A stretch of DNA of 62,885 nt from Treponema sp. (GCA_031277045.1 JAISLX010000108.1:1-62885), one strand, 5' to 3'. Numbered from the stretch's first letter, positions 1 to 8,730 are shown. The notes: generated by a model not told the origin, from the sequence alone. Numbers and translations are program-made.

Positions 1-81
1 CACGGCTACGCCGCGGCGGCCCGGTTTATCACCACGGTGAATTCCATGCTGGATACGCTGATTAACCGGATGGGGGTGTAA
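1..81 (+). CDS. flgK: Flagellar hook-associated protein 1 (FlgK), C-terminal end only
   Basis: An open frame enters from the left edge and ends at TAA 79-81, giving 26 residues that finish TLINRMGV. The amphipathic pattern with a final SMLDTLINRM segment is what the D0 C-terminal helix of FlgK looks like, and the next gene, 3 nt downstream, is flgL, its usual partner. FlgK forms the first junction ring between hook and filament. Only the tail is visible, so the call rests mostly on synteny. Confidence 0.8.
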   Translation, partial: HGYAAAARFITTVNSMLDTLINRMGV

Positions 82-84
82 CAG

Positions 85-1332
85 ATGAGACGGGTATCCA
101 CGGACATGCCGAATAGCGATATGCAGTACTACCTGCGCCGCCAGGAAGAGGGCCTGAACAATGTCCAGTCAAAAATTGCCGGCCAGTCCCGGATCCTGGC
201 CCTACGGGACGATCCCCTGGCGGCGAGCCACGCGGTACGTTACGAGTCCTACCTGGCCCGCCTGGAACGCTTCGAGAAGAACACCTATTACGCGCGGGAG
301 CATTACAACAATACCTATGCCTACATGAACGAGGCCAATTCCGTTTTACAGCGGATCCGCGATCTGGCGGTTCAGGGGGCTCACGGGACATTTGCCCCGG
401 ACGATCTCAAAATCATGGCCGGGGAAGTAAACGAACTTATCAAAGCCCTGGCGGATATTTCCAACGCCCAGGGGCCCGACGGCAAGCAGATCTTTGCCGG
501 GGACCGGGCCTTTTCCGAACCCTTCCGCATGGTGGAAGGGACTGTAGCCGGGGGCGGGGAGAGCATGGTGGTCCGGGTAGAGTACCGGGGGGCCGGCGCT
601 TCCCGCCGGACCGAGATAAGCGACGGGGCCTACGTGGATTTGGATATTTCCGGGGGCGATGCCTTTTGGGCGGAGAAGATGCAGATTATCTCAACGCTGG
701 ACGCCAGCGAATACCGCGTTACCGCCGATACCAGTATCTTTGTCGACGGGGCGGAAATCCCGCTGGCCGTGGGGGACACGGTACAGGCCATTATCGCCAA
801 AATCAACGATTCCCCGGCCCCGGTAAAGGCCTACCTGGACCCGGAAAACCGCAGCCTTGCCCTGGAGGGGACCAGCGCCCACCTTATCCGCCTCGAAGAC
901 AAACAGGGTTCCCAGGTCCTTCAGGACCTGGGGCTTATCCGGGGAAATCCGTCCGGCGGGGCGCCCAACTGGAGCGATTCCGCCCGGGTAGCCGGTGGTT
1001 CCATCTTCGACATGGCGATCCGGCTTCGGGATGCCCTGTACCGGGGGGACCAGGAATTTGTGGGAAGCCTGGGGATTGGGGGCGTCGATTTGGCCCTGGG
1101 GAACCTGAACGCCAAAATTTCCGAACTGGGGAGCCGGGAAGAGCGGGCGGAGATGACCTGGCGGCGCCTAAACCAGGAGATTCCCGATGTAACCGCCCAG
1201 CTTGGCCGAGAAGCGGGACTGGACTTTATCGACGCCGCCACGGAACTGGGGATGATGGATTTCGCCCACCGGGCGGCCCTGCAGGCTACCGCCAAAATTC
1301 TTCCCACCACGCTGTTGGATTTTTTACGCTGA
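85..1332 (+). CDS. flgL: Flagellar hook-associated protein 3 (FlgL)
   Basis: A 415-residue protein that forms the second junction between hook and flagellar filament. The N-terminal 40 residues (starting MRRVSTDMPNSDMQYYLRRQ) and the C-terminal 50 residues (DFIDAATELGMMDFAHRAAL) are the flagellin-like D0/D1 coiled-coil arms that pack inside the filament; the middle is the variable surface domain. The length suits treponemal FlgL, which is longer than the roughly 300 residues of enteric FlgL. The ATG at 85 follows a purine-rich GGGGGTGTAACAG stretch and sits 3 nt after the flgK stop, so the two are probably one transcript. fliW and csrA follow in the same direction. Confidence 0.93.
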   Translation: MRRVSTDMPNSDMQYYLRRQEEGLNNVQSKIAGQSRILALRDDPLAASHAVRYESYLARLERFEKNTYYAREHYNNTYAYMNEANSVLQRIRDLAVQGAHGTFAPDDLKIMAGEVNELIKALADISNAQGPDGKQIFAGDRAFSEPFRMVEGTVAGGGESMVVRVEYRGAGASRRTEISDGAYVDLDISGGDAFWAEKMQIISTLDASEYRVTADTSIFVDGAEIPLAVGDTVQAIIAKINDSPAPVKAYLDPENRSLALEGTSAHLIRLEDKQGSQVLQDLGLIRGNPSGGAPNWSDSARVAGGSIFDMAIRLRDALYRGDQEFVGSLGIGGVDLALGNLNAKISELGSREERAEMTWRRLNQEIPDVTAQLGREAGLDFIDAATELGMMDFAHRAALQATAKILPTTLLDFLR

Positions 1333-1393
1333 ACCTGGGGCTTCCCGCGGCCGGTGTTTTGGGAAACCGTTTTGATTTTTATAGGAGCGCAAC

Positions 1394-1837
1394 GTGAAAC
1401 TACAGACCAAGGCCTACGGGTATATCGAGGTGGAAGAAAGACAGCGAATCGTATTCCCCCAGGGTCTTTTTGGCTTTGAGGATATTAAGGACTACGTGCT
1501 TTTAGACGCGGAGCGCCAGCCCTTTTACTGGCTCCAGTCGGTGGAACATGAGCAGGTGGCCTTTGTTTTAATAAACCCCTTCCTGGTCCGGCCCGATTAC
1601 GAGGTGAATATTGGCGGCGAGGAACTGACGGACATAGGCATCGATTCTCCGGAAAAGGCTGTCATTTTCACGATTGTTACAATCCCCGCGGACGGCGGCC
1701 CCATGACAGTCAACCTCCAGGGACCCCTGGCGATAAACCGGGACACCCGGGAGGGAAAACAGGCTATTCTGAACGATCCCCGCTGGAAAACAAAACACGA
1801 CATTGTGGCGGAAATTGCCGCTCAAACGGCGGGGTAG
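1394..1837 (+). CDS. fliW: Flagellar assembly factor FliW
   Basis: A 147-residue FliW protein. FliW binds newly made flagellin and also antagonises CsrA, so that flagellin translation is matched to export. Family features visible are the beta-rich N-terminus with GYIEVEERQRIVFPQGLFGF, the central FYWLQSVEHEQVAFVLINPF, and the C-terminal NLQGPLAINRDTREGKQAIL. The start is GTG at 1394, supported by an AGGAG six bases upstream. csrA begins 3 nt after the FliW stop. This fliW-csrA pairing is the classic arrangement for the FliW-CsrA-flagellin switch, whose probable flagellin targets lie at 9301-11367 in this window. Confidence 0.95.
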   Translation: MKLQTKAYGYIEVEERQRIVFPQGLFGFEDIKDYVLLDAERQPFYWLQSVEHEQVAFVLINPFLVRPDYEVNIGGEELTDIGIDSPEKAVIFTIVTIPADGGPMTVNLQGPLAINRDTREGKQAILNDPRWKTKHDIVAEIAAQTAG

Positions 1838-1840
1838 TCC

Positions 1841-2062
1841 ATGCTTATACTATCCAGAAAAATCAACGAAAAAATTATGATCGGGGATGACATTTCCATC
1901 TCGGTTATTGAGATGCGGGGCGACCAGGTACGATTAGGGGTGGAAGCCCCCCGAACGGTCAAGGTGTTCCGGCGGGAAGTTTTTGACGCCATCAAAGCGG
2001 AAAACAGAGCCGCCGCCGAATCCCGGCCCGTGCTTCCGAATATCGAGATTCCCAAGCGTTAG
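1841..2062 (+). CDS. csrA: Carbon storage regulator CsrA (RNA-binding translational repressor)
   Basis: A 73-residue CsrA. It opens with the signature [20 protein letters not shown] and continues with the five-strand core [16 protein letters not shown] and [11 protein letters not shown], including the basic RNA-contact residues near both ends of the dimer. CsrA dimers bind GGA motifs near ribosome-binding sites and block translation. The ATG is 3 nt after the fliW stop, preceded by a GCGGGGT stretch that can act as ribosome-binding site. Adjacency to fliW implies flagellin mRNA is a main target, and both flagellin leaders in this window carry good CsrA-like sites. Confidence 0.96.
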   Translation: MLILSRKINEKIMIGDDISISVIEMRGDQVRLGVEAPRTVKVFRREVFDAIKAENRAAAESRPVLPNIEIPKR

Positions 2063-2088
2063 CGCTTCGGCGCGAAACCGCCGGTAAA

Positions 2089-3186
2089 TCAATCGTTATC
2101 CCGGTTGGTCTCGTAGATCTTGTCGAATTCATCGGCGATGATGTGGAAAACTTCGATAAGGAAGGGGTCGAAATGGGTTCCCCGTTCCGTCATCATCGTC
2201 GATACCGAAGATTCATGGCTCAGCGAAGGTTTATAGCTCCGCCGCATCCTTAAGGCATCATAGACATCGGCGATGGAAACGATACGGGCCGCCAGGGGGA
2301 TCATTTCCCCCTCAAGCTGGAAGGGGTACCCGTTGCCGTCCCAATGCTCGTGGTGGGACAGCGCAATTTCCTTCGCCATGGGGTTGGGGTAGGTAGAGAG
2401 GATAAAGGCCCCGTTCTTGGTATGCTCCCGCATGACCGTCCATTCCCAGTCCGAAAGAGGTCCCTCTTTATTCAAAATGTCATCGGGGGTACCGATCTTG
2501 CCAACGTCGTGCATGCTGGCAAGGAAACCGATGTTTTCGATAAAATCCGCGTCAATGGCGGGGTACTGGGACCCCAGACTGTAAAACAGTTCCTCCGCCA
2601 GGCGCTTGGAGTAGTAGTTGACGCGGGTTATGTGTTTCCCCGTGTCGTTATCTTTAAGTTTGGAAGCTTCCAGCAGACTTAAAAAGACCGCCCTCAGGAG
2701 CTGGCGGTTTTCTTGTGTTACATCGTCGAACATGACGATGAATTCATCGGGAACTTTGACAATACCTGCGGGAAAGATGTACACGCGGGTTTGCACGGTG
2801 GTCATGTCGTGGGATTTAATCCTGGTTTCCCCTTTCCAGGAGTACCCGTTTTTCCCCCCCACAATGCATTCCCTGATTTTGCGGATATCCTCTACCTGAA
2901 AAAATTTACCAAATATGTCAAAAAGGTAGTTTTGCGTCATGCGGGGAAAACCGGCAAAAAGATTGTCGCAGGCGGGGTTGGCGGCGATAATTCTAAGCTG
3001 CCGGTCCACAAGAAGAATGGGGAATATACTGCTCATAAAGGGGGTAAAAGCCGCCGGAACCGGGAACCGGGTGTCCGTTTTGGCCTTGCCTGTTACCTTT
3101 CCAAGAAGCCCGGCATGAGGGGAAGGCTCCTCCTCCTCAAGCGGTTCCAGTTCCTCAACGATGGCGTTTAATTCGTTGTCAGACAT
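2089..3186 (-). CDS. PAS/HD-GYP domain protein, probable c-di-GMP phosphodiesterase
   Basis: A 365-residue soluble protein. The first 45 residues are acidic and low in complexity; about 48-160 is a PAS-like sensor; about 170-350 is an HD-GYP domain. Metal-binding and signature residues are visible: HDVGK at 226-230, HHE at 278-280 followed by DGNGYP at 283-288, and DVYDAL further on. HD-GYP proteins hydrolyse cyclic di-GMP. There are no membrane segments, so it probably senses a cytoplasmic signal through the PAS domain. It is last in a minus-strand run containing tsaB, tsaE and a PilZ protein at 4626-5711, giving a c-di-GMP effector and a c-di-GMP-degrading enzyme side by side. The ligand is unknown. 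Confidence 0.88.
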   Translation of the reverse strand: MSDNELNAIVEELEPLEEEEPSPHAGLLGKVTGKAKTDTRFPVPAAFTPFMSSIFPILLVDRQLRIIAANPACDNLFAGFPRMTQNYLFDIFGKFFQVEDIRKIRECIVGGKNGYSWKGETRIKSHDMTTVQTRVYIFPAGIVKVPDEFIVMFDDVTQENRQLLRAVFLSLLEASKLKDNDTGKHITRVNYYSKRLAEELFYSLGSQYPAIDADFIENIGFLASMHDVGKIGTPDDILNKEGPLSDWEWTVMREHTKNGAFILSTYPNPMAKEIALSHHEHWDGNGYPFQLEGEMIPLAARIVSIADVYDALRMRRSYKPSLSHESSVSTMMTERGTHFDPFLIEVFHIIADEFDKIYETNRDND

Positions 3187-3207
3187 ACTTTTCCGCTATT
3201 CCGGAAC

Positions 3208-3894
3208 CTAACGTTCCGCGTCACTTTTCCGTATGTATTCAGGACCGGAGAATTTCTCATCGTTTCCATTATCCATAATAACCGTTTCTTTTGCAACTGC
3301 CGCCAGTTCCCGCGCCCGGCCTTTCCGGTACAGAGGATCAAGGCGGATTCGGTCAAGAAACCGCCTTGAACTGTCACTTCCCGCCTCTTTAAGCCGGCTG
3401 AGGAACAATGGCGCCTCCGGACCGGTCAGGATAACGGGATCGCCGCGCGAAAGCGCGTGTTCCCCGATAATTCCGGGCTCGGTGTCCATTTCCTCCGAAA
3501 TTCGCCTTCCCCCGCAGTACAGAGCGCTGAAAAACCGCCCCTTTTTGGCGTCGATGACGGGGATTACCAGCCCCGGCCAGGGGGACCAGGGGTAGGCCGC
3601 GCAGTCCAGGGTGGGGCAGGCGACAAGGGGGATGTTCAAGGCCAGGGCAATTCCTTTGGCGGCGGAAAATCCAATCCTCAGGCCCGTAAAGGAACCGGGA
3701 CCTTTCATGCAGGCCACCATATCCAGATCCCCTGTTTTTAGTCCGGCGTCTTTGAGCAGGGAATCCGCTATCTCCATTAACAGTTCAGAATGGCCAAGCC
3801 CCGCGTCCAGTTCCCGGTACCAGTAGCGTTCCCCCCATACCAGGGCCGCGGAGAGGATCGGGGTAGCCGTATCCAGGGCAAGGATCAGGGCCAC
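3208..3894 (-). CDS. tsaB: tRNA t6A37 synthesis protein TsaB (YeaZ)
   Basis: A 228-residue member of the YeaZ/Kae1 ASKHA fold. It supports TsaD and TsaE in transferring the threonylcarbamoyl group to A37 of ANN-reading tRNAs. The N-terminus LALDTATPILSAAL and the segment KGPGSFTGLRIGFSAAKGIA are diagnostic. The start is GTG at 3894; no earlier start fits the family alignment. The gene overlaps the end of tsaE by 10 nt, implying translational coupling. Size is typical. tsaD and tsaC are not in the window. Confidence 0.93.
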   Translation of the reverse strand: MALILALDTATPILSAALVWGERYWYRELDAGLGHSELLMEIADSLLKDAGLKTGDLDMVACMKGPGSFTGLRIGFSAAKGIALALNIPLVACPTLDCAAYPWSPWPGLVIPVIDAKKGRFFSALYCGGRRISEEMDTEPGIIGEHALSRGDPVILTGPEAPLFLSRLKEAGSDSSRRFLDRIRLDPLYRKGRARELAAVAKETVIMDNGNDEKFSGPEYIRKSDAER

Positions 3895-4340
3895 GGTTTT
3901 CCCCCGGCGGAAACGCGGATGATCCTGCCGTTTTCTCCGCGTATCTCAATTTCCACGTGAATCGTGGCGGGGGGCAGGGCTTCCCGGATACGCTCAGCCC
4001 ACTCGACAAGACAAATTCCCCCGCCGTAGAGCAGGTCCCGGCCCCCCAGGGCCTCGAAATCGTCCTCGCCGGAAAGCCGGTAGGCGTCAATATGGTAAAA
4101 GGGGAGGGGAGAGCCGCCGGTGAATACCGGCCGGGCCTCGTATTCCGAAACAATGGTATAGGTAGGGCTGGTCAGTTCTTCCCGCACGTCCAGACCCTGG
4201 GCTATTCCTTTGGCCAGGCAGGTTTTCCCCGCCCCCAGGCCGCCCCGCAGGGCAAGTACCTGGCCGGGTCCAAGATGACGGGCGATACGCCGCCCCAGGG
4301 CCAGGGTTTCCCTGGGGGAGTCCGAATAGAACTCAGTCAG
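3885..4340 (-). CDS. tsaE: tRNA t6A37 synthesis ATPase TsaE, apparent CTG start
   Basis: TsaE is the ATPase that drives the TsaBDE t6A37 machinery. Reading the complement, the frame holds the Walker A motif GGLGAGKT at residues 33-40, then TSPTYTIVSEY, FYHIDAYRL and LVEWAERI, all TsaE hallmarks. The first usual start codon in frame is GTG 4187, which would remove the P-loop. Upstream, before an in-frame TAG, there is no ATG, GTG or TTG. A CTG at 4340-4338 has GGAGG (4350-4346) five bases before it and gives a family-like N-terminus (TEFYSDSPRETLALGRR) and 151 residues in all, a usual length. It overlaps the previous gene's stop. CTG is inferred from position; a sequencing error cannot be excluded. 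Confidence 0.85.
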   Translation of the reverse strand: MTEFYSDSPRETLALGRRIARHLGPGQVLALRGGLGAGKTCLAKGIAQGLDVREELTSPTYTIVSEYEARPVFTGGSPLPFYHIDAYRLSGEDDFEALGGRDLLYGGGICLVEWAERIREALPPATIHVEIEIRGENGRIIRVSAGGKPWP

Positions 4341-4596
4341 GGAGCCCTCCGGAAGAGTCTAGGCCGTCAATGACTTTTTTTAACGCGCTGTTGACAGGCA
4401 GCAGGGGATAATCAATCTGGTCGACAACGGTGACTAGGATATCTTTTTGGCCTGTCGGTTTATGCTCAATGGAGAAATCCACATGTACGTCCCGGGGTTT
4501 GTTAAAAATCTCAATGACGGCTATGCCGCTGTAGAGCCTCCGGTAATATATCGGCACGTCTTTCCGGACAATATCTTTTATCTCAAGAACATTCAT
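4333..4596 (-). CDS. Small conserved-looking protein of unknown function
   Basis: An 87-residue protein if started at ATG 4596, which has GGTGG eight bases upstream; an in-frame TTG at 4620 would add eight residues but lacks a ribosome-binding site. I do not recognise the family. The sequence alternates hydrophobic and charged residues (VPIYYRRLYSGIAVIEIF, DILVTVVDQIDYPLLP), suggesting a small beta-rich cytoplasmic protein with no membrane segment. It lies between the PilZ gene and tsaE, and its end overlaps the proposed tsaE start, so it appears to be translated with them. Position suggests a housekeeping or motility link, but no function can be assigned. Confidence 0.7.
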   Translation of the reverse strand: MNVLEIKDIVRKDVPIYYRRLYSGIAVIEIFNKPRDVHVDFSIEHKPTGQKDILVTVVDQIDYPLLPVNSALKKVIDGLDSSGGLPD

Positions 4597-4625
4597 TGGT
4601 CTAACCACCCGCTTACTCAAATATT

Positions 4626-5711
4626 TTAAGTATCAATATAGTCAAATACAAGAGCGTTGATAAGGTTAAGGGACTTTCGGGGTATTTTAAGAAATTTGAC
4701 ATGCGCCACCGCGCCGGCCCGGTTCCGGTTGACGCGCAGTACCTCTCCCAGGGCGACGACATGCTGGCCGCTGGCGTTAAATTCTATCTTTAACCTGACC
4801 CCGGCGGATACGTTGTGGGAGGTCTGGATGGAACAGCCCCCTACGGAAATATCCGAAATCCTGCCCGGCGTCTTTTGTTTGTCCACAACCATCTTCTGTT
4901 CCCGCTTGCGCGGTCCCTGTTCCAGCCGTACCGTGCTAAATTCGGCGGGGATAACGATCTCGCGGCGCCGGAACCGGCGCTGGGAAAGCCGCTTAATCGC
5001 GTTGGAATGGACAATCTGCAAAACCCGGCCTGCTCCGGGGGCTTTGGTGGTGCCGTAGACTGTGGAATTGACGGAAAACCCGTTGCTGGACTTGGTGAAA
5101 AAAGACAGGGTAACCGGTTCGTTCCGATCAATGGAGATAAGATCTCCCACAGCGTTTACGGGGTTTTCCACCAGCAGATAAGCCCCCCGGGACGATACGA
5201 CACGAACAGGGTAGCTATTCTCATTGACAAGGAGGACCGCCGGGGTGTTTTCCGGAATCGTCCGGGTGGAATAAACTCCCGCCCCTCCGCCGGTGGCGGA
5301 TTCCAGGATGTTGCGCGTGGCGAAAAGGAGTGAAATTTTTCGCTGGGTTTCGTCTTTAGCGCCCGCGGTCTGTTCAATAGTGTTGTAGGCCCGCTTAAAA
5401 TGCAGGTCCAGCAGATCGGGCGACTGGATTATCTGTTCCGGTTTCGTGTTTTCACCGTTTTTCAGGACAAAGGAGAGCATTTTGGAGTGGGAAGAATCCA
5501 GACCGATGGAACGGGAGAATTTATGAACACGGGAACCGCCCCCGATCTGTAGACGGGGAACATTGATTTCGGAATCGGTAATGCCAAGCCGCTTTTTTGA
5601 GCGGTTCAAAATTACAAAAATAATAGTGGTAATTCCCACTGCGATGCCAAGGTAGACCGCGTCCATAGGATTGGTCTCTCTGTAAAACCGCGGCAACTGT
5701 AACAGGTCCAA
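4626..5711 (-). CDS. Membrane-anchored PilZ-domain protein (c-di-GMP receptor)
   Basis: A 361-residue protein with one N-terminal membrane segment (about residues 17-36), a long middle region, and a C-terminal PilZ domain from about 240. The two c-di-GMP binding motifs are present: an arginine cluster RRFRRR at 245-250 (RxxxR) and DISVGG at 287-292 (D/NxSxxG). It should therefore bind cyclic di-GMP at the inner membrane. The start is TTG 5711, chosen because GGGAGG lies seven bases upstream; the ATG at residue 16 has no such site and would cut into the membrane helix. The middle domain (about 90-235) is not recognised but resembles the extra N-terminal module of YcgR-like flagellar brakes. 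It sits in the flagellar cluster near an HD-GYP gene. Confidence 0.88.
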   Translation of the reverse strand: MDLLQLPRFYRETNPMDAVYLGIAVGITTIIFVILNRSKKRLGITDSEINVPRLQIGGGSRVHKFSRSIGLDSSHSKMLSFVLKNGENTKPEQIIQSPDLLDLHFKRAYNTIEQTAGAKDETQRKISLLFATRNILESATGGGAGVYSTRTIPENTPAVLLVNENSYPVRVVSSRGAYLLVENPVNAVGDLISIDRNEPVTLSFFTKSSNGFSVNSTVYGTTKAPGAGRVLQIVHSNAIKRLSQRRFRRREIVIPAEFSTVRLEQGPRKREQKMVVDKQKTPGRISDISVGGCSIQTSHNVSAGVRLKIEFNASGQHVVALGEVLRVNRNRAGAVAHVKFLKIPRKSLNLINALVFDYIDT

Positions 5712-5726
5712 GTACGATCCTCCCGG

Positions 5727-6548
5727 TTATACCTTAATGGCGGTATAAAACTGGAGCATCCGGGGGGCAAGTTCGTATTCCGACAGATCCCCCACAAGAA
5801 CCGTGTCCCGTTCCTCGTAGGCCCGGACAAGGTCCTTCAGGATAGAATCAAATTCCCCAATGTAATCCAACACCGGCGCTCCTTCCACAGTTATATTTTC
5901 GGGGAGGAGTCCCTCTATTTTCAACAGATTGAAGATACGGACAAGTTTTTCCGCCAGTGTGGAGAAAATACCCATTGTTTCCGCGGCCCTGCGATCCTTG
6001 CCGGTCTGAATGTCCAGGGGGAGATCCTTGAGCCGCTGGACCAGGGTTTCTATCAGAGCGCCGGATCCGGCCAGTTCCCCGCGGGGATTTTCCAGTTCCC
6101 GCAGCCGTTCTTCCAGCAGGCCCCGCAGTTCCCCGGGGGCGGCCCCTTCTCCCGCGAGGGTTTTTTCCGCCATAGCCCACAGTTCCGGTATTTCGGACTT
6201 GAGAAAACGGGCCCCCGGCATGGCTATCCAGCGGGTCCGCAGGGCTTCCCGTTCCGCGTAGGCCGAATTTTCCAGTTCCTGAACTACATCGTAGAGGGAC
6301 GCAATGGACTGAACCGCGTGTTCCGCCCAGGAACTGGTTCGCAGGTCCAGGGTTTCCACCGTTGAAAGGTTCCGGTTAAAAAAACAGTCCAGTGAATCTT
6401 CGCCGACGGTTTCCCCGTTCACGCTGATGCCGGAAATCCGGTACCCGGAGCCCCGCAGCCAGTCTTCCAGCCCCGAAAGCACGTCCCCTATGGTTTTTTC
6501 CTGTTCAAGGATAATATCCGCCTGTTTTCCGTCGATAGTGATGTTCAT
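5727..6548 (-). CDS. Unknown protein in the flagellar cluster, between fliD and the PilZ gene
   Basis: A 273-residue protein that I cannot place in a family. The first 75 residues (MNITIDGKQADIILEQEKT, ISGISVNGETVGE) look like a small ubiquitin-like or beta-grasp module. The rest is mainly helical and charged, with likely coiled-coil stretches around 95-185. There is no signal peptide or membrane segment, so it should be cytoplasmic. It ends 16 nt before the PilZ gene, and the PilZ ribosome-binding site abuts its stop codon, so the two are probably co-translated. Context suggests a flagellar or c-di-GMP role, which is inference only. Confidence 0.75.
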   Translation of the reverse strand: MNITIDGKQADIILEQEKTIGDVLSGLEDWLRGSGYRISGISVNGETVGEDSLDCFFNRNLSTVETLDLRTSSWAEHAVQSIASLYDVVQELENSAYAEREALRTRWIAMPGARFLKSEIPELWAMAEKTLAGEGAAPGELRGLLEERLRELENPRGELAGSGALIETLVQRLKDLPLDIQTGKDRRAAETMGIFSTLAEKLVRIFNLLKIEGLLPENITVEGAPVLDYIGEFDSILKDLVRAYEERDTVLVGDLSEYELAPRMLQFYTAIKV

Positions 6549-6649
6549 GAATTGTTTTCCTGTGTAACGCTGGGGTCAAAGAACCGCGCCGGATGGTAAA
6601 ATCCGGCATCTAAATATTTCCCAAACCTAAAATCAGTTTTGGGAAAAAC

Positions 6650-8692
6650 TCATCTATTACCGGTACCGGAACTGTTTTGCCGGCTCATATTTTCCAGGGA
6701 ACTGGACATCTGTTCCATGCGGCTGTAGGCCCCTTCCATTTCACCGTACTGCAGCTTAAGCTGAGCTTCCCTGGCGGCCAATTGCCGGTCCATGCTGTCA
6801 ATCCGCCGCCGGTCCTGGCTGATTAGGGAGTCGATGGTACCGGTTTTAAGGGCGATAAATCCCCCGGATTCCACGTATGGTTTGGAGAGGTTCTCTATCG
6901 AATAGGCAAGGCCGGAATCGATAATAAGGTCCCCGTCCGTGTCGTAACCGAAAAGCTGCCGAATCATTGGCAGTTTGGTTTCCAGGGCGGCGTCCAGGAC
7001 TTTTTCGTCAATTTCCAGATAGCCCCGCAGCCGCGCGGGATCGTAGCCGCCTCCCATGCTGGTGCGGCGCGCGTCGGTACTGACGCCGATTTGGGCCAGG
7101 AGGATGTAGTCCTGCTCCTCCCCGGAGGTCCGGTAGGGCATAGACGCGGTCCGCTGCAGGCTGTTTTTGAACTGGTTGAGGATACTGTCGCCCGAAAAGG
7201 CGCCCAGCCGTGTTTCCAATGCCTGCTGTTCGTCCTCCGAAAGATAGCTTAGCTCTTCGATAATCGCGGCGTCGCTGCGGGTAAGAACGTTCATCTCCGC
7301 CATAAGCCGGTTGTAATTTCCCACCAGGGTTATGATTGAGTTTTTAATTTCCTCCCGGTCCGGTTCAATTCCCAGCGTTACCGGCCGCGGGGAAACCCCC
7401 CGGACGTTGAGCGTAACGCCGGGGATCAGGTCGTCGATGGTGTTGGTATCCCGCCGGATCTCGATTCCCTCCATCGTGATAATCGCGTCCTGGGCGGTGG
7501 AAACAGGGTTCCGGGGACGGAAGCCTCCCGCGGCCTCAGGATCGAGGAGCAGTAGATTCCGGATAGAAAGGTCCCGGTGGGTATTTTTATTGGCGATTTC
7601 CAGGGCCGTAACGCTTTTTCCCGCGCCCAGCTCGGCCAGGTTGTAACGAGATGTCGTAAAAGCCGCCGTGTCGCTTACCGCGGGAAGGGGGACCTTGCTG
7701 CCATCGGAAAAAACCAGGCTGAGCATCACCATGTTATCTACCCGCTGGGGAGGAGAGGGCGGGGTCCAGGGGGGCAGGGGGACAGACACGGAGTCGTTTT
7801 CGATGGTGATGTCCCCGTAACTGACGCTTCCCGTGGGGGGAATAACCGGCCCCGGCGGGGGCGAAGGTTCCGTCCATGCTTCCCCCGGCAGGAGCTTCGT
7901 TAACGTTTCAAACTGGATAACCCAGGGGGCATTGGCCAGGACTCCGGGGTTCACCGGCACGGAAACAGCCCCCCCCGCGTAAACCGAAAGGATAGAACTA
8001 TCGAGGTTAACGTACTGGGGTTCGGCAAGGTAGGTAAGGGTGCTTTCCGTGAAAGGGATTTCCCGCTGGGAATCGTCTACCCGTTCCGCCATGCCGGTAT
8101 CATAAGCCAGCCGTTCCGACGCCCCGGTAAAGCCGAGGTGGTTTTGCGCCCCCGTTGCCTTGGATTCTATCAGCAGGGCCCGGCTTCCCCGTTCTACCGC
8201 GATAAGGCTGGAACTCAGCTTATCCTGGCCCCGGCGGTTGATCGTATCGGAAAATTCTTTAAGGGTACCCCCCCGGAATTCAAACGAAATTTCGTCGTTT
8301 CCCACGGTAAAGGTGTAGGTTCCCCCCTCCACCCGGAATGAATCCTCAAGGGGCCGGGAGAGAAAACGATCCGCCTGGGCTATTTGTTTGACCGTAAAGT
8401 GATACTCCCCTTCGACCGCCTCCCGTGTGGCGTTGGCGCCTATGACTTGTTCGTCGGCGGAACGGGCGATTCGTTCGGTAAAGGGATTTTGAAAGGAGTA
8501 AAGGGAACGGGCGCCCTCCCGAAGGGAGGATATTCGCCGGCCGACTTCCTGCCAATATCCTTTTTGGGTTTCCAACTGCTCAATGTTACGTTCCGCCCGG
8601 TCTTTGGGGAGCCGTTCAACGGACATAAGCCCTTCGATGATCTTGCCGGTATCGAAACGGCTTTTTATTCCTGGTACGTAAACATCGGACAT
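6650..8692 (-). CDS. fliD: Flagellar filament cap FliD (hook-associated protein 2)
   Basis: A 680-residue FliD, which caps the growing filament and folds incoming flagellin. The N-terminal arm (MSDVYVPGIKSRFDTGKIIE) with the following LMSVERLPKDRAERNIEQLE matches FliD_N, and the C-terminal half (about 420-660) carries FliD_C features such as PGVTLNVRGVSPRPVTLGIE and DIDEKVLDAALE-like text, ending in a coiled coil rich in Gln and Met. A proline-rich insert around residues 280-320 (PSPPPGPVIPPTG, PLPPWTPPSPPQ) is unusual for FliD. ATG 8692 follows TAGGGGTAAC. flaG lies upstream in the same direction, as often seen. Confidence 0.93.
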   Translation of the reverse strand: MSDVYVPGIKSRFDTGKIIEGLMSVERLPKDRAERNIEQLETQKGYWQEVGRRISSLREGARSLYSFQNPFTERIARSADEQVIGANATREAVEGEYHFTVKQIAQADRFLSRPLEDSFRVEGGTYTFTVGNDEISFEFRGGTLKEFSDTINRRGQDKLSSSLIAVERGSRALLIESKATGAQNHLGFTGASERLAYDTGMAERVDDSQREIPFTESTLTYLAEPQYVNLDSSILSVYAGGAVSVPVNPGVLANAPWVIQFETLTKLLPGEAWTEPSPPPGPVIPPTGSVSYGDITIENDSVSVPLPPWTPPSPPQRVDNMVMLSLVFSDGSKVPLPAVSDTAAFTTSRYNLAELGAGKSVTALEIANKNTHRDLSIRNLLLLDPEAAGGFRPRNPVSTAQDAIITMEGIEIRRDTNTIDDLIPGVTLNVRGVSPRPVTLGIEPDREEIKNSIITLVGNYNRLMAEMNVLTRSDAAIIEELSYLSEDEQQALETRLGAFSGDSILNQFKNSLQRTASMPYRTSGEEQDYILLAQIGVSTDARRTSMGGGYDPARLRGYLEIDEKVLDAALETKLPMIRQLFGYDTDGDLIIDSGLAYSIENLSKPYVESGGFIALKTGTIDSLISQDRRRIDSMDRQLAAREAQLKLQYGEMEGAYSRMEQMSSSLENMSRQNSSGTGNR

Positions 8693-8730
8693 GTTACCCC
8701 TAATCCCATACAGCCGCGACCAGGAAAGCT

